A stretch of 64,000 nt of DNA from Burkholderia diffusa (GCF_902499115.1 NZ_CABVPN010000018.1:1-64000); one strand, 5' to 3'. Shown: positions 1-9,002, counted from the stretch's first letter. Numbers and translations: made by a program. Notes: a model not told the origin generated them from the sequence alone.

Positions 1-91
1 GCGCTCGCTCGCGAAGGGCGAGGCGATCACGCAGGACACGTCCACGCTCGAGAACCCCGCGATCCTCGAGCAGCTCGCCGAAGTGCGCTGA
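1..91 (+). CDS. acs: Acetyl-CoA synthetase, C-terminal fragment
   Basis: Only the last 29 codons are in the window, in the frame starting at base 2 and ending with TGA at 89-91. The tail reads KGEAITQDTSTLENPAI and then ends EVR, which matches the C-terminal end of beta-proteobacterial AMP-forming acetyl-CoA synthetases; this includes the region just after the acetylation-regulated C-terminal domain. The enzyme makes acetyl-CoA from acetate, ATP and CoA. The next two genes encode a transporter pair of the acetate/solute symporter type, which fits an acetate-use locus. The identification comes from recalled family sequence, and the body of the gene lies outside the window. Confidence 0.8.
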   Translation, partial: RSLAKGEAITQDTSTLENPAILEQLAEVR

Positions 92-120
92 TCGCGCCTG
101 TTGTGCACGTTGCGCACACG

Positions 121-164
121 AGCCCCTGCGCGGCAATCCCGATTGCCCGCGCAGGGGCTTTTTG
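121..164 (+). terminator. Rho-independent terminator after acs
   Basis: The arms AGCCCCTGCGCG and CGCGCAGGGGCT form a long GC-rich hairpin, with extra GCAATC/GATTGC pairing nearer the loop, followed by a T-run. It sits 30 bases after the acs stop and just before the DUF4212 gene. Confidence 0.85.
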
Positions 165-176
165 CTAAATAACGGC

Positions 177-521
177 ATGACCGATTCGTCCCGTCCGGCG
201 CCTGCCGCGCCGCCACCCGTTCCCGAGCCGCTCGCGCGTGCCCATGCGCGCTATTGGCGTTTCAACGTCGTGTTGATCGTGGTACTGATGGCGATCGGCT
301 TCACGGTGTCGTTCGTCGTGCCGTTCTTCGCGCCCGCGCTCGCAGGCATCCGCTTTGCCGGTTTCAGCCTGCCGTTCTATGTCGGCGCGCAGGGCGCGAT
401 TCTCGTGTATCTCGTGCTGATCGTCGTCTACATCGGCCTGATGCAGCGCGCGGACCGCCTGCTGCGGCGCGCGTACGACGAACATGCGTCGCACGCGGGC
501 AATGCGCACCATGCCCGCTGA
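177..521 (+). CDS. DUF4212 small subunit of a sodium/solute symporter
   Basis: This 114-residue protein has a proline/alanine-rich N-terminus, an AxxRYWRFN motif around residues 22-30, and two hydrophobic membrane spans (about residues 30-54 and 66-90), then a short basic tail. This is the DUF4212 pattern, a family almost always encoded directly before a large sodium:solute symporter subunit and thought to be its small partner. The ATG at 177 is preferred over an upstream TTG at 162 because the latter lies inside the terminator T-run. The stop is three bases before the symporter start, so the two are surely one operon. The transported substrate is not known from sequence; the acs neighbour suggests a short organic acid. 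Confidence 0.85.
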   Translation: MTDSSRPAPAAPPPVPEPLARAHARYWRFNVVLIVVLMAIGFTVSFVVPFFAPALAGIRFAGFSLPFYVGAQGAILVYLVLIVVYIGLMQRADRLLRRAYDEHASHAGNAHHAR

Positions 522-524
522 TCC

Positions 525-2540
525 ATGCTGACGCATCGACTGATTCGCGCGTACGCGCTTTACACCCTCGGCTTTCTCGGGTTCGTGCTGCTGCTGTGGC
601 GGATCGAGCGCGCGACCGGTTCCGGCGTGTGGATCGGCTACGTGTTCCTGTTCGTGCCGATTGCCGTGTATGCGGTGATCGGGCTGCTGTCGCGCACGTC
701 CGATCTCGTCGAATACTACGTGGCCGGGCGGCGCGTGCCGTCCGCGTTCAACGGGATGGCGACGGCGGCCGACTGGCTGTCGGCGGCGTCGTTCATCGGT
801 CTGGCCGGCTCGCTCTACGCAACCGGCTACGATGCGCTCGCGTACGTGATGGGGTGGACCGGCGGGTTCTGCCTCGTCGCGTTCCTGCTCGCGCCATACG
901 TGCGCAAGCTGGCGCGCTACACGATTCCCGATTTTCTCGGCACGCGCTTTTCCAGCACCGCCGTGCGCGCGCTCGCGGCCGGCGCCGCGATCCTATGCTC
1001 GTTCGTCTATCTGGTCGCGCAGATCCAGGGGATCGGGCTGATCGCGACGCGCTTCATCGGCGTCGACTTCGCGATCGGGATCTTCTGCGGGCTCGCGGGC
1101 ATTCTCGTGTGCTCGTTTCTCGGCGGGATGCGCGCGGTCACGTGGACGCAGGTCGCGCAGTACATCATCCTGATCAGCGCGATCCTGATTCCCGTATCGC
1201 TGATCGCGATGAAGAACGGCCTCGGGCCGGTGCCGCAGTTCAATTACGGCAAGTTGATGGAACGCGTGGCGGCGCGCGAGGCGCAGGTGCGCGATGCCGC
1301 CCCGGAGCAGCAGGTGCGCGATGCGTATCGCCGGCAGGCCGCGGTAGTGCAGGCGCAGCTCGACCGCTTGCCTGCATCGTATGCGGACGCTCGCCAGCAA
1401 CTCGTCGACCAGCTTGCGGATCTGCGGCGCCACAACGGGCCGCTGCGCGAGATCAACCAGCGCGAGCGCGAACTGGCGGACTTTCCGCGCGACCCGACGG
1501 CGGCGCGCGTGACCTGGACCCAGACGCGCGACGATCTGCTGGCACGCGCCGAGCCACCCGTGCCGATGCACGAGCCGTTTCCCGCGGCGAACGACGACGA
1601 CCGCAAGCCGCGCAAGCGGAATTTCCTCGCGTTGCTGTTGTGCCTGTCGCTCGGCACCGCGAGCCTGCCGCACATCCTCACGCGCTACAACACGACGACG
1701 TCGGTCGCATCGGCCCGGCGTTCGGTCGGCTGGACGTTATTCTTCATCGCGCTGTTCTACCTGAGCGTGCCGGTGCTCGCGGTGATGATCAAGTACGAGA
1801 TTCTCACCAGCCTCGTCGGGCGGCCGATCGCCGAGCTGCCCGCGTGGGTCACGCAGTGGCATCACTTTGAACCGGACCTGATCAGCGTCGTCGAGGTGAT
1901 TCGCGACGGCATCGTGCACTGGTCGGAGATCCAGATGCAGCCAGACATGGTCGTGCTGGCCGCGCCGGAGATCGCGGGGTTGCCGTATGTCGTGTCGGGG
2001 CTGATCGCGGCCGGTGCGCTGGCCGCGGCGCTGTCGACCGCGGACGGGTTGCTGCTGACGATCGCGAATGCGCTGTCGCACGACGTCTATTACTGCATGG
2101 TCGCGCCGGACGCGTCGAGGCAGCGGCGCGTGACGATCTCGAAGGTCTTGCTGCTTGGCGTCGCGCTGTTCGCGTCGTACGTCGCGTCGCTCAGTACGGG
2201 GAAGATTCTGTTTCTGGTCGGGGCGGCGTTTTCGCTTGCGGCGTCCAGTTTCTTTCCGGTGCTCGTGCTCGGAGTGTTCTGGAAACGCACGACGACGCGC
2301 GGTGCGATCGCCGGGATGCTGACGGGGCTCGCGGTATGCGTGTACTACATCGTGTCGACGTATCCGTACTTCACGCAGCTGACGGGGTTCGCTGGGCGGA
2401 CGTGGTTCGGGATCGAGCCGATCAGTTCAGGTGTGTTCGGCGTGCCGGCGGGGTTCGCGGTGGCGATCGTGGTGAGTCTGCTCGATCGGCAGCCGGATGA
2501 ATACACGAGGGCGCTGGTGGATTACATTCGGCATCCGTGA
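525..2540 (+). CDS. Sodium:solute symporter, large subunit (VC_2705 type)
   Basis: This 671-residue inner-membrane transporter belongs to the sodium:solute symporter (SSS) family. It has many hydrophobic spans, the EYYVAGRRVPSAFNGMA region near residue 65 typical of the ActP/SSS core, and ALSTADGLLLTIANALSHD near residues 500-520. Residues about 241-362 are a soluble, charged, coiled-coil-like insertion (KLMERVAAREAQ onward) between membrane spans. That insertion is characteristic of the VC_2705 subfamily, which pairs with DUF4212 proteins. It follows its small subunit by three bases. Substrate is likely a monocarboxylate such as acetate, by context only. It ends just before a decayed transposase, but its own C-terminus looks complete. 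Confidence 0.85.
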   Translation: MLTHRLIRAYALYTLGFLGFVLLLWRIERATGSGVWIGYVFLFVPIAVYAVIGLLSRTSDLVEYYVAGRRVPSAFNGMATAADWLSAASFIGLAGSLYATGYDALAYVMGWTGGFCLVAFLLAPYVRKLARYTIPDFLGTRFSSTAVRALAAGAAILCSFVYLVAQIQGIGLIATRFIGVDFAIGIFCGLAGILVCSFLGGMRAVTWTQVAQYIILISAILIPVSLIAMKNGLGPVPQFNYGKLMERVAAREAQVRDAAPEQQVRDAYRRQAAVVQAQLDRLPASYADARQQLVDQLADLRRHNGPLREINQRERELADFPRDPTAARVTWTQTRDDLLARAEPPVPMHEPFPAANDDDRKPRKRNFLALLLCLSLGTASLPHILTRYNTTTSVASARRSVGWTLFFIALFYLSVPVLAVMIKYEILTSLVGRPIAELPAWVTQWHHFEPDLISVVEVIRDGIVHWSEIQMQPDMVVLAAPEIAGLPYVVSGLIAAGALAAALSTADGLLLTIANALSHDVYYCMVAPDASRQRRVTISKVLLLGVALFASYVASLSTGKILFLVGAAFSLAASSFFPVLVLGVFWKRTTTRGAIAGMLTGLAVCVYYIVSTYPYFTQLTGFAGRTWFGIEPISSGVFGVPAGFAVAIVVSLLDRQPDEYTRALVDYIRHP

Positions 2541-2574
2541 CGCTGAGGCGCTGGACGCGGGACATCGCGGCGGG

Positions 2575-2985
2575 AAGAAGCTTTCGATGTGGCGCAAGGC
2601 CAGATACAGCAGTTTGCCAGCCGCTTCGTCGCTCGGTGTCGAGCGCCGCTGCTGCCGCCTCGGCCTGGAGACCGGCTTGATCGCGGCAGTCAGCGGCTTG
2701 CGGTCCTTTCAGCTCGCCAGATTCAGCGAATTGCGGATCGGATGCACGATGCAGGTCTGGATTTGGGCGGCCGGAGAGCCCGCCTCGATCGCTTCGGGGA
2801 AGCCGCGCAAACTGTCGACCACCGCGATCAGGATGTCGTGCAAGCCCCGGTACTTCAGTTCGTTGAAGACCTTCATCCAGAACTTTGCGCCCTCGGTTTG
2901 CTCGATCCACAGACTCAGCACTTCCTTGCGACCGTTGGCACGAATGCCCAGCGCCAGATAAGCATTCGACCAGGACGCTCGAGCG
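2575..2985 (-). pseudogene. IS256-family (mutator) transposase remnant
   Basis: Read on the minus strand, the fragment shows AYLALGIRANGRKEVLSLW, then EGAKFWMKVFNELKYRG and FPEAIEAGSP, ending IRNSLNLAS. These are landmarks of the IS256 transposase core. The next codon, Trp in the family, is TGA here, followed by KDRKPLTAAIKPV. The reading then shifts frame, and a large block is missing before SDEAAGKLLYLALRHIE, which belongs near the family C-terminus. Both gene ends and the element's terminal repeats are absent. The fragment therefore has a truncated 5' end, a nonsense codon, a frameshift and an internal deletion, and cannot encode a transposase. It sits between the symporter gene and tRNA-Ser. 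Nothing else recognisable was seen between 2541 and 3125. Confidence 0.85.
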
Positions 2986-3125
2986 CGGATAGCTATTCGG
3001 TGGACATGCGTCAGGCGTGCCCGTCCCTGGTGCTTTGCGCTTCGTCGTTTCCCACGTCTGTCGGCCGCGGTGCCGAGGTGAAGTCCGGTGGCGGCGTTTG
3101 ATAGTTGGTTTGATAGCCACAAAAC

Positions 3126-3163
3126 AAAAAGCCCCGCAAATCATTGATTTTGCGGGGCTTTTT
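3126..3163 (-). terminator. Terminator of the tRNA-Ser gene
   Basis: AAAAAGCCCCGCAAA and TTTGCGGGGCTTTTT form a strong hairpin with A/T runs on both sides, so it could work in both directions. It lies just after the 3' end of the minus-strand tRNA-Ser. Confidence 0.85.
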
Positions 3164-3171
3164 AAATCATT

Positions 3172-3262
3172 TGGCGGAGAGAGGGGGATTCGAACCCCCG
3201 ATAGGCGATTAACCTATACACGCTTTCCAGGCGTGCGACTTAAACCACTCATCCATCTCTCC
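3172..3262 (-). tRNA. tRNA-Ser (anticodon GGA)
   Basis: The reverse strand folds as a class II tRNA. The acceptor GGAGAGA pairs with TCTCTCC; the discriminator is G and CCA is encoded. The anticodon stem is CACGC/GCGTG, with loop CTGGAAA giving anticodon GGA. A long variable arm (TATAGGTTAATCGCCTA) and a GGTTCGAATCC T-arm follow. The length of 91 bases including CCA is normal for serine tRNA. Confidence 0.97.
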
Positions 3263-3484
3263 GGAAGACCGAGAGTATAGCAAACTCTGGCGGATGGTCG
3301 CCACCCCCTTGGGCGATCCGCCGAAATCGGCCGGAAAGCCGCCTTCCGCGGGTCGCGCGGCGGCCTGCTTCGTATCGAATCCGGCCGCGCAGAAGGGCCA
3401 TGCCCCCAGTTACGCCCGGGCCCGGCCGCATGGCCGCGCGAGTCTGCTATCTTCCCGGGCATCTCATCGCTTTCCTGCCTCTCC

Positions 3485-4105
3485 ATGACCGACCGCATCG
3501 TCGCCGCATTCGATTTCGACGGCACCATCACGACCACCGACAGCTTCCGTCATTTCGTCCGCTACGCGGTCGGCACGCCGCGATTCGCATGGGCCGGGCT
3601 GCGCGCGCTGCCGTGGATCGTCGCGATGAAGGCGGGACTGTTGTCGCGCGGCGATGCGAAGGCGAAGTTCGCGTGGTTTGCGCTCGGGCCGATCCGCGAG
3701 GACGCGCTCGACGTATTGGCGCGCAGCTTCGTCGACGGCTACCTGCCGAACCTCGTGCGTCCGGACATGCTGGAGCGGGTGCGCGAGCATCAGGCGCGCG
3801 GGCATGAAGTCGTGCTGGTGAGCGCATCGCCGTCGCTGTATCTGGAGAAGTGGGCGAAGACGGCCGGCATCGACACGGTGCTCGCGACGCGCCTCGCGTT
3901 CGAGCGCGGCACGTTCACCGGGCGGTTGAACGGAGAGAACTGCTGGGGCCCGCAGAAGGTCGTGCGCTTGCGCGGCTGGTGGGGCAATCGGCTGCCCGCG
4001 AAACTGTTCGCCTACGGCGACAGCCGCGGCGACAAGGAAATGGCCGAACTCGCGAACTGGGCGTGGATCCGCGGGCAGGGGCCGATGCCGCCGATCGGCG
4101 ACTGA
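3485..4105 (+). CDS. HAD-IB family phosphatase
   Basis: This 206-residue cytosolic phosphatase belongs to the HAD superfamily, subclass IB (SerB/YfhB-like). Motif I is DFDGTIT at residues 10-16 (nucleophile and acid/base aspartates). Motif II is VLVSASP near residue 108, and motif III/IV is YGDSRGDKEM near residue 178. A helical cap lies between motifs I and II, typical of subclass I. Members hydrolyse small phosphomonoesters such as phosphoserine or lysophosphatidyl-type lipids; the substrate here cannot be told. It is a lone gene, convergent with the desaturase. The 222 bases before it (3263-3484), back to the tRNA, hold nothing recognisable. Confidence 0.85.
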   Translation: MTDRIVAAFDFDGTITTTDSFRHFVRYAVGTPRFAWAGLRALPWIVAMKAGLLSRGDAKAKFAWFALGPIREDALDVLARSFVDGYLPNLVRPDMLERVREHQARGHEVVLVSASPSLYLEKWAKTAGIDTVLATRLAFERGTFTGRLNGENCWGPQKVVRLRGWWGNRLPAKLFAYGDSRGDKEMAELANWAWIRGQGPMPPIGD

Positions 4106-4151
4106 CGGACTAACGCGACACCGGCGCGGCGAGCAACCCCGCGCGCTGCCG

Positions 4152-5264
4152 TCAAGCGTCGGCCCGCCGCGTGCCGCGCACACCGCGAACCGGACGATAC
4201 GCACCCCAGCGATTCGAACGCTTGAACGTGCCGACGTCGTTGAACCGCACGCCGACTTCACGCAGTGCCTTATGCGCGGTGCGTGCGGTCAGCTGCCGGA
4301 TGTAGAACGGATCGCGCACCACGAAGTGATGGATCGCATGCGTGCTGCCGAAGTTGAAGCAGAACAGCTGGAACGGCAGCATCCACCACGGGTTGAGCAC
4401 CTGAGTCTGCTGGATCACGTTGCGCGAATCGATGTCGCCGAAGTAATGCATGTTCGAGCTGACGAAGTTGATGCAGAAGCTGCGCACGAAGTTCGGCCCG
4501 AGCCACACGACCGCGAGGAAATCGACGACGTGCATCACGCGCTCGACGACGGTCGGCACGGTCACCGCATAGCCGAACGCATGCAGCGCGAACAGGCCGG
4601 TGTGATAGACGATGAACGCGTGCCACAGCGCGTAGTACGCATGACCGATCGGCATGTATGACGACACCTGCTCGATGCGCAATTGCGCGCGTTCGGCCGC
4701 ATCCTGCACCGGTTGCGCGGCCACGTACTGCTTGACCTTGCGGCGCATCGCCTCCGGCCGCAGCACGACGGCGAGCATCCCGTCCGCGATCATCAGCAGC
4801 CGCTTCACGCCCCAGCGTTCGCCGTTGGTGATGCCGAATTCCTCGAGATCCGATTCGCCGCCCGACACCTTGTGGTGATGCAGGTGCATGCGCCGGCGCG
4901 TCCACGGGTTGATCGTGCCCGGCCGCGTGAGCCAGCACAGCGCCATCATCAGGTGATAGGCCCACGGTGTCTTCTTGAAGTACATCAGGTGGATCAGGTC
5001 GTGCTCGAGTTCGTGGATCAGCGATGTGACGAACGCGACGAGCGGCAGCGCGACGTACCACGCGATCGCGCCGCGCGCATACAGCCAGGCGATCGCGAGC
5101 ATCGCGCTCACCGACACGGCCATCACGGTCGCGCCGACGAGGTTCTGGTTGTCGAGCAGCGGAAAGCGCGCGCGGATCGCGTCGCTCGCGGCGTTGACCT
5201 CGCGGCGGACGTACGCGACCTTGTCGGCGTCGTGACGAAAGACGGTTCGTGCAGATTGGCTCAT
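4152..5264 (-). CDS. Membrane fatty acid desaturase family protein
   Basis: This 370-residue integral membrane protein has the three histidine clusters of di-iron fatty acid desaturases/hydroxylases: HELEHDLIH near residue 82, RRMHLHHHKVSG near residue 125, and HAIHHFV near residue 308. Hydrophobic spans surround the first cluster and the middle of the protein. The ATG at 5264 (MSQSARTVFRHD) is chosen because the longer reading into the divergent promoter region has no family similarity. It would introduce a double bond or hydroxyl group into a lipid chain. The divergent AraC regulator at 5491 and the repeats between them suggest regulated expression. The exact substrate is unknown. Confidence 0.85.
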   Translation of the reverse strand: MSQSARTVFRHDADKVAYVRREVNAASDAIRARFPLLDNQNLVGATVMAVSVSAMLAIAWLYARGAIAWYVALPLVAFVTSLIHELEHDLIHLMYFKKTPWAYHLMMALCWLTRPGTINPWTRRRMHLHHHKVSGGESDLEEFGITNGERWGVKRLLMIADGMLAVVLRPEAMRRKVKQYVAAQPVQDAAERAQLRIEQVSSYMPIGHAYYALWHAFIVYHTGLFALHAFGYAVTVPTVVERVMHVVDFLAVVWLGPNFVRSFCINFVSSNMHYFGDIDSRNVIQQTQVLNPWWMLPFQLFCFNFGSTHAIHHFVVRDPFYIRQLTARTAHKALREVGVRFNDVGTFKRSNRWGAYRPVRGVRGTRRADA

Positions 5265-5360
5265 CGACCGGAATCCGAGCAGAGAGAGTGGGGCGCAATG
5301 CCGATGTGACAAGCATAGGTGCGCCTCGTGGCGCACGCGAGGGCCGCCGGTGCCAATGAT

Positions 5361-5448
5361 GGTGTCATTTCGGGCCACGTTGGCCCACGGCCGGGTTGCG
5401 ATGCGGCGTCATGCGGCTAGAGTGCCGACGCGGTGTCATTGCGGGCCA
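5361..5448. promoter_or_regulatory. Direct repeats in desaturase/araC intergenic region
   Basis: Two 17-base direct repeats, GGTGTCATTTCGGGCCA (5361-5377) and GGTGTCATTGCGGGCCA (5432-5448), differ at one base and start 71 bp apart. They lie between the divergent desaturase and AraC-type genes. Direct repeats of this length are the usual form of AraC-family operators, so these are the likely binding sites of the neighbouring regulator. Binding is inferred. Confidence 0.6.
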
Positions 5449-5490
5449 GCGACGCTACAATCCGCCGAAAACCGCTCCGGAGTCCGCCGT

Positions 5491-6528
5491 ATGGCCCTGT
5501 CCGTCCCGGATGCCGCGCGCCAGCTGAACAAGGCGACGGTATCGTCCGCGTATGCGCTGTTCATGCTGATGCTCGCCGAGGAGCGCGGCATCGATGGCGG
5601 CCGAATTCTCGCCGGGTCGGGTGTCGAGCGCGACCGGCTCGCCCAGCCCGACGCGCGCATCACGCCGCTGCAGCAGGCGGCGATCGTGTTCAACCTGCTC
5701 GAGGCGACGGACGATCCGTCGATCGCGATCGAGATCGGCCTGCGCAGCAGTCTCACGAAATCCGGCCTGATCGGCTTCGGGCTGATGAGCTGCGCGACGC
5801 TCGGCGAGGCGATCGCGCTCGGTATCCGCTACCTGCCGACGCGCGTGCCGTTCTTTTCGGTGCGGCTCGCGCAGCTCGACGGGATTGTCGACATCGACGT
5901 GCTCGAGGCATTTCCGCTTGGCCGGCTGCGCCAGTTCGCGGTGGAGAACTTCCTGGTCGAGACGGCGATCCTGTTCAACTCGCTGCTCGATCCCGCGCCC
6001 GGTCGCACGCTGAGGTCGCGCGCGGAGCTGCATTTCGAATGGCCCGAACCGCCGTGGTTCGAGCGCTATCGCGAGCGGCTGCCGCGCTGTCATTTCGACG
6101 CGAGCGCGAACCGCATCCGCTGCGACGCGGCGCTGCTCGACGAGCCGATCGGCACCGCGAACGCGCAGACCGCGCAGATGATCGTCCAGCAATGCGAGGC
6201 CGAGCTCGCGCGGCTCGGCTATGCGGAAAGCATCGTCGAGCGCGTGCGCAACCTGCTGATCTGCGGCGACGCCGGTTATCCGTCGGTGGACGAAGTCGCG
6301 CGCGAGCTGCACGTGTCGGCGCGCACGCTGAAACGCAAGCTCGCGGAATTCGGCGCGACCTATTCCGCGCTACTCGACGAGATCCGGCTGCGCGATGCGC
6401 TCAGGTTGCTCGAGGGCACACGCCTGCCGGTCGACGAGATCGCGGCGCGGGTTGGCTATACCGACCGCGCCAATTTCACGCGTGCATTCAAGCGCTGGAC
6501 CGGCGTCGCGCCGAGCGAGCGGCGCTGA
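5491..6528 (+). CDS. AraC family transcriptional regulator
   Basis: This 345-residue regulator has an N-terminal domain of the Arabinose_bd type (PF12625-like, about residues 25-210). That domain is common in regulators of lipid or amino-acid genes such as OruR. It is followed by a C-terminal AraC double helix-turn-helix (about 235-343: VDEVARELHVSARTLKRKL, then VDEIAARVGYTDRANFTRAFKRWTG). The start MALSVPDAARQ is chosen because upstream in-frame codons run through the repeat region. It is divergent from the desaturase, which it probably controls. The inducer is unknown. Confidence 0.88.
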   Translation: MALSVPDAARQLNKATVSSAYALFMLMLAEERGIDGGRILAGSGVERDRLAQPDARITPLQQAAIVFNLLEATDDPSIAIEIGLRSSLTKSGLIGFGLMSCATLGEAIALGIRYLPTRVPFFSVRLAQLDGIVDIDVLEAFPLGRLRQFAVENFLVETAILFNSLLDPAPGRTLRSRAELHFEWPEPPWFERYRERLPRCHFDASANRIRCDAALLDEPIGTANAQTAQMIVQQCEAELARLGYAESIVERVRNLLICGDAGYPSVDEVARELHVSARTLKRKLAEFGATYSALLDEIRLRDALRLLEGTRLPVDEIAARVGYTDRANFTRAFKRWTGVAPSERR

Positions 6529-6604
6529 CGGCGCGGCGGGCGGCGCGGCCGGTGTCGGTGGGTGCGCCCTGCATCGATCAATCGACCATGGATCAATCGG
6601 CCCG

Positions 6605-7654
6605 TCAGACGATCGCAACCCAGTTCGCCCCGCGACCGCCCGGCACGCGCGCGTGCAACGACAGCGTGCCGTCGCTTGGCTCGACCGCATAGACCGACAC
6701 GTATTCCGATTGCTCGCCGCATGCGACGAGCCAGTGTCCCGACGGATCGATCGCGAAGCCGCGCGGCTGCGTTTCGGTGGCCGTCGCATGAGCGGGTTCG
6801 AAGGTGCCGTCCGCATGCTGGCGATAGCAAAGCAATTGGCTCGACGTGCGTTCGCTGACATACGCGAAGCGCTCGTCGGGCGTCAGGTGGAGATCGGCGG
6901 CCCACACGGCGGGTTCGGTCGGCGCGGGCGGGCGCGCATGGCCTTGCGCGAGGTCGATGACGGCCGGGTGACGCGCGCTGACTTGTGCGTTGCCGAGCCG
7001 GCCGCTGTCGACGTCGCGCGAGAAGGTCGCGAGCGTGGCCTGGAATTCGCTGACCGCGACGAGCGTGTGGCCGTCGCGCGCGAAGCGCAGGTGACGCGGC
7101 CCGAAGCCGCCCGGCACGCGCGTTTCGCCGTGCTCGACGGCGCGCAGGCCGCCTGCATCCTCGACCAGCGCGAACGTAAAGATCCGGTCCGAGCCGAGCG
7201 AGCTCACGTACGCGAATCGATTGTCCGGCGACACGACGACGGCATGCGCGTTCGCGATGCCGTGCGCGACCTGCAGCGGCGCGCCGTCGCCGTCGCGCAC
7301 GCGCGCGGCGTCGTAGAGGCTCAGCGAGTTGCCGCCGTACGACGCGCCGAGCAGCCAGCGGCCGCTGCGATCGAGCGACAGGTACGCGTGGCTCGCGTCG
7401 ATCGCGGTTGCGCCGATGCGGGCGAGCGCGCCGGTGCCGGCTGCGATGCGGAATGCGACGATCGTTGGCTCTGCGCCGCGCGTCGCGACGTACAGCCGCC
7501 CGCGATCGGGCTGCACGGCGACCGGCATCGCGACGTCGCCGGCCGGGTAGCGGGCGAGCGGGGCGAGCGCGCCGTCGGAGGTGAGCGAGAACGTGGCGAG
7601 GTCGCCGTCGACGGCATTCGAGACGACGACGGTCAGGCGGTCAGTGTTCGGCAT
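6605..7654 (-). CDS. Lactonase family beta-propeller protein
   Basis: This 349-residue protein has the repeating beta-propeller pattern of the lactonase/YbhE (PF10282) family. Landmarks are VVVSNAVDGDLATF near the N-terminus, a HAVVVSPDNRFAYVSSLGSDRIF blade in the middle, and a C-terminal GFAIDPSGHWLVACGEQS blade. Family members include 6-phosphogluconolactonase and other sugar lactone hydrolases. The start at 7654 (MPNTDRLTV) overlaps the end of the upstream MFS gene by 14 bases, so the two are translationally linked. Together they look like uptake plus hydrolysis of a sugar lactone or sugar acid. It is convergent with the AraC gene. Confidence 0.82.
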   Translation of the reverse strand: MPNTDRLTVVVSNAVDGDLATFSLTSDGALAPLARYPAGDVAMPVAVQPDRGRLYVATRGAEPTIVAFRIAAGTGALARIGATAIDASHAYLSLDRSGRWLLGASYGGNSLSLYDAARVRDGDGAPLQVAHGIANAHAVVVSPDNRFAYVSSLGSDRIFTFALVEDAGGLRAVEHGETRVPGGFGPRHLRFARDGHTLVAVSEFQATLATFSRDVDSGRLGNAQVSARHPAVIDLAQGHARPPAPTEPAVWAADLHLTPDERFAYVSERTSSQLLCYRQHADGTFEPAHATATETQPRGFAIDPSGHWLVACGEQSEYVSVYAVEPSDGTLSLHARVPGGRGANWVAIV

Positions 7655-9002
7655 GGCGGAGCAGTGCGGTGTTCGTGAAGGACTCGTCGGCCGGCAGGCC
7701 CTTCGGCGGATCGCTGCGCCGGTGCGTGCGGGCGAACAGCGCGGCGACCGCGGCGACGAGGGATGCGATCGCGAGCGCATACAGGCCGCCCGTGATCGAA
7801 CCCGTATGTTGCTTCAGATAGCCGAAGGCCGTCGGCGCGACGAAGCCTCCGAGGTTGCCGATCGAGTTGATCAGCGCGATCACGGCCGCGGCCACGCGCG
7901 TGTCGAGGTAGCCCTGCGGGATCGGCCAGAACAGCGACGACGCGGCCTTGAAGCCGAGTGCGGCGAAGCAGATCGACGCGAACGACCAGACGGGATCGTG
8001 CGACGTCGACGCGAACAGCCCGCACGCGGCGAGCACGAGCGCGAACGACAGCCAGCGCTGCGGATGTTTCCACTTCGCGGACAGCACCGCGAAGGCGTAC
8101 ATCGCGCCGATCGCGATCATCCACGGAATCGTGTTGTAGAGGCCGACCTGGAAGTCGGTGAGGCCGCCCATCTTGCGGATGATGGTCGGCAGCCAGAAGG
8201 TGGCCGCGTAGATCGTGAGCTGGATCGCGAAATACAGGAAGCAGAACAGCATGATCTGCGGGTCGCGCAGCAGCGTGGCGGCCGATACGTGCACCTTCGA
8301 GCGCACGTCGCGGGTCGCGCGTTCTTCATCGAGCGCGTTCTGGAGCGCCGCGCGTTCGTCGGCGGTGAGCCACGTCGCGTCGCGGATATGCGACTTCAGA
8401 AGCAGCCAGCTCGCGCCGCACAGCGCGACCGAGAACATCCCTTCGATCAGGAACATCCACTGCCAGCCTTGCAGGCCGAAGCCGTGGATCGACAGCAGCG
8501 CGCCGGTCACGGGCCCGGACAGCACCGACGCGAACGCGGAGCCGCCGAGGAAGATCGCCATCGCCTTGCCGCGCTCCTGCGGCGGCAGCCATTGCGACAG
8601 GTACAGCACGACGCCGGGGAAGAAGCCGGCCTCGGCTGCGCCGAGCAGGAAGCGCAGCACGTAGAACGACGTGTCGTTCCAGACGAACGCCATCGCGGCG
8701 GCGACGATGCCCCACGTCGCCATGATTCGCGCGAGCCAGATGCGTGCGCCGTAGCGCTGCATCAGCAGGTTGGAAGGCACTTCGAACAGCGCGTAGCCGA
8801 CGAAGAACAGGCCGGCACCGAGCCCGTACGCCGCCGCGCCGATACCGATCGACGCTTCGAGGTGGCGATCGACGAAGCCGACGTTGACGCGGTCGATGTA
8901 GTTCGCGATGAACATGATCAGCACGAGCGGCAGCACATGCCATTTCACTTTCGAGACGGCGGACGCGAGCGGGTCGCGGCCGGGCAGGGCAGGCGTGGTC
9001 AA
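7641..9002 (-). CDS. MFS transporter, anion:cation symporter (sugar acid) type
   Basis: This 453-residue protein has twelve predicted membrane spans. The first carries MFIANYIDRVNVGFV, the signature of the ACS branch of the major facilitator family (glucarate, galactonate, phthalate and tartrate transporters). A soluble loop (about residues 195-250) separates the two six-helix halves. The gene starts at ATG 9002 and its 3' end overlaps the lactonase gene. The pairing suggests uptake of an aldonic or aldaric acid, but the substrate is not settled. An upstream palindrome at 9075-9086 is a candidate operator. Confidence 0.87.
   Translation of the reverse strand: MTTPALPGRDPLASAVSKVKWHVLPLVLIMFIANYIDRVNVGFVDRHLEASIGIGAAAYGLGAGLFFVGYALFEVPSNLLMQRYGARIWLARIMATWGIVAAAMAFVWNDTSFYVLRFLLGAAEAGFFPGVVLYLSQWLPPQERGKAMAIFLGGSAFASVLSGPVTGALLSIHGFGLQGWQWMFLIEGMFSVALCGASWLLLKSHIRDATWLTADERAALQNALDEERATRDVRSKVHVSAATLLRDPQIMLFCFLYFAIQLTIYAATFWLPTIIRKMGGLTDFQVGLYNTIPWMIAIGAMYAFAVLSAKWKHPQRWLSFALVLAACGLFASTSHDPVWSFASICFAALGFKAASSLFWPIPQGYLDTRVAAAVIALINSIGNLGGFVAPTAFGYLKQHTGSITGGLYALAIASLVAAVAALFARTHRRSDPPKGLPADESFTNTALLRHAEH

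Noticed and set aside
2497..3101. Plus-strand frames across the gap after the symporter
   Set aside because: They are antisense to the decayed IS256 transposase and match nothing themselves.
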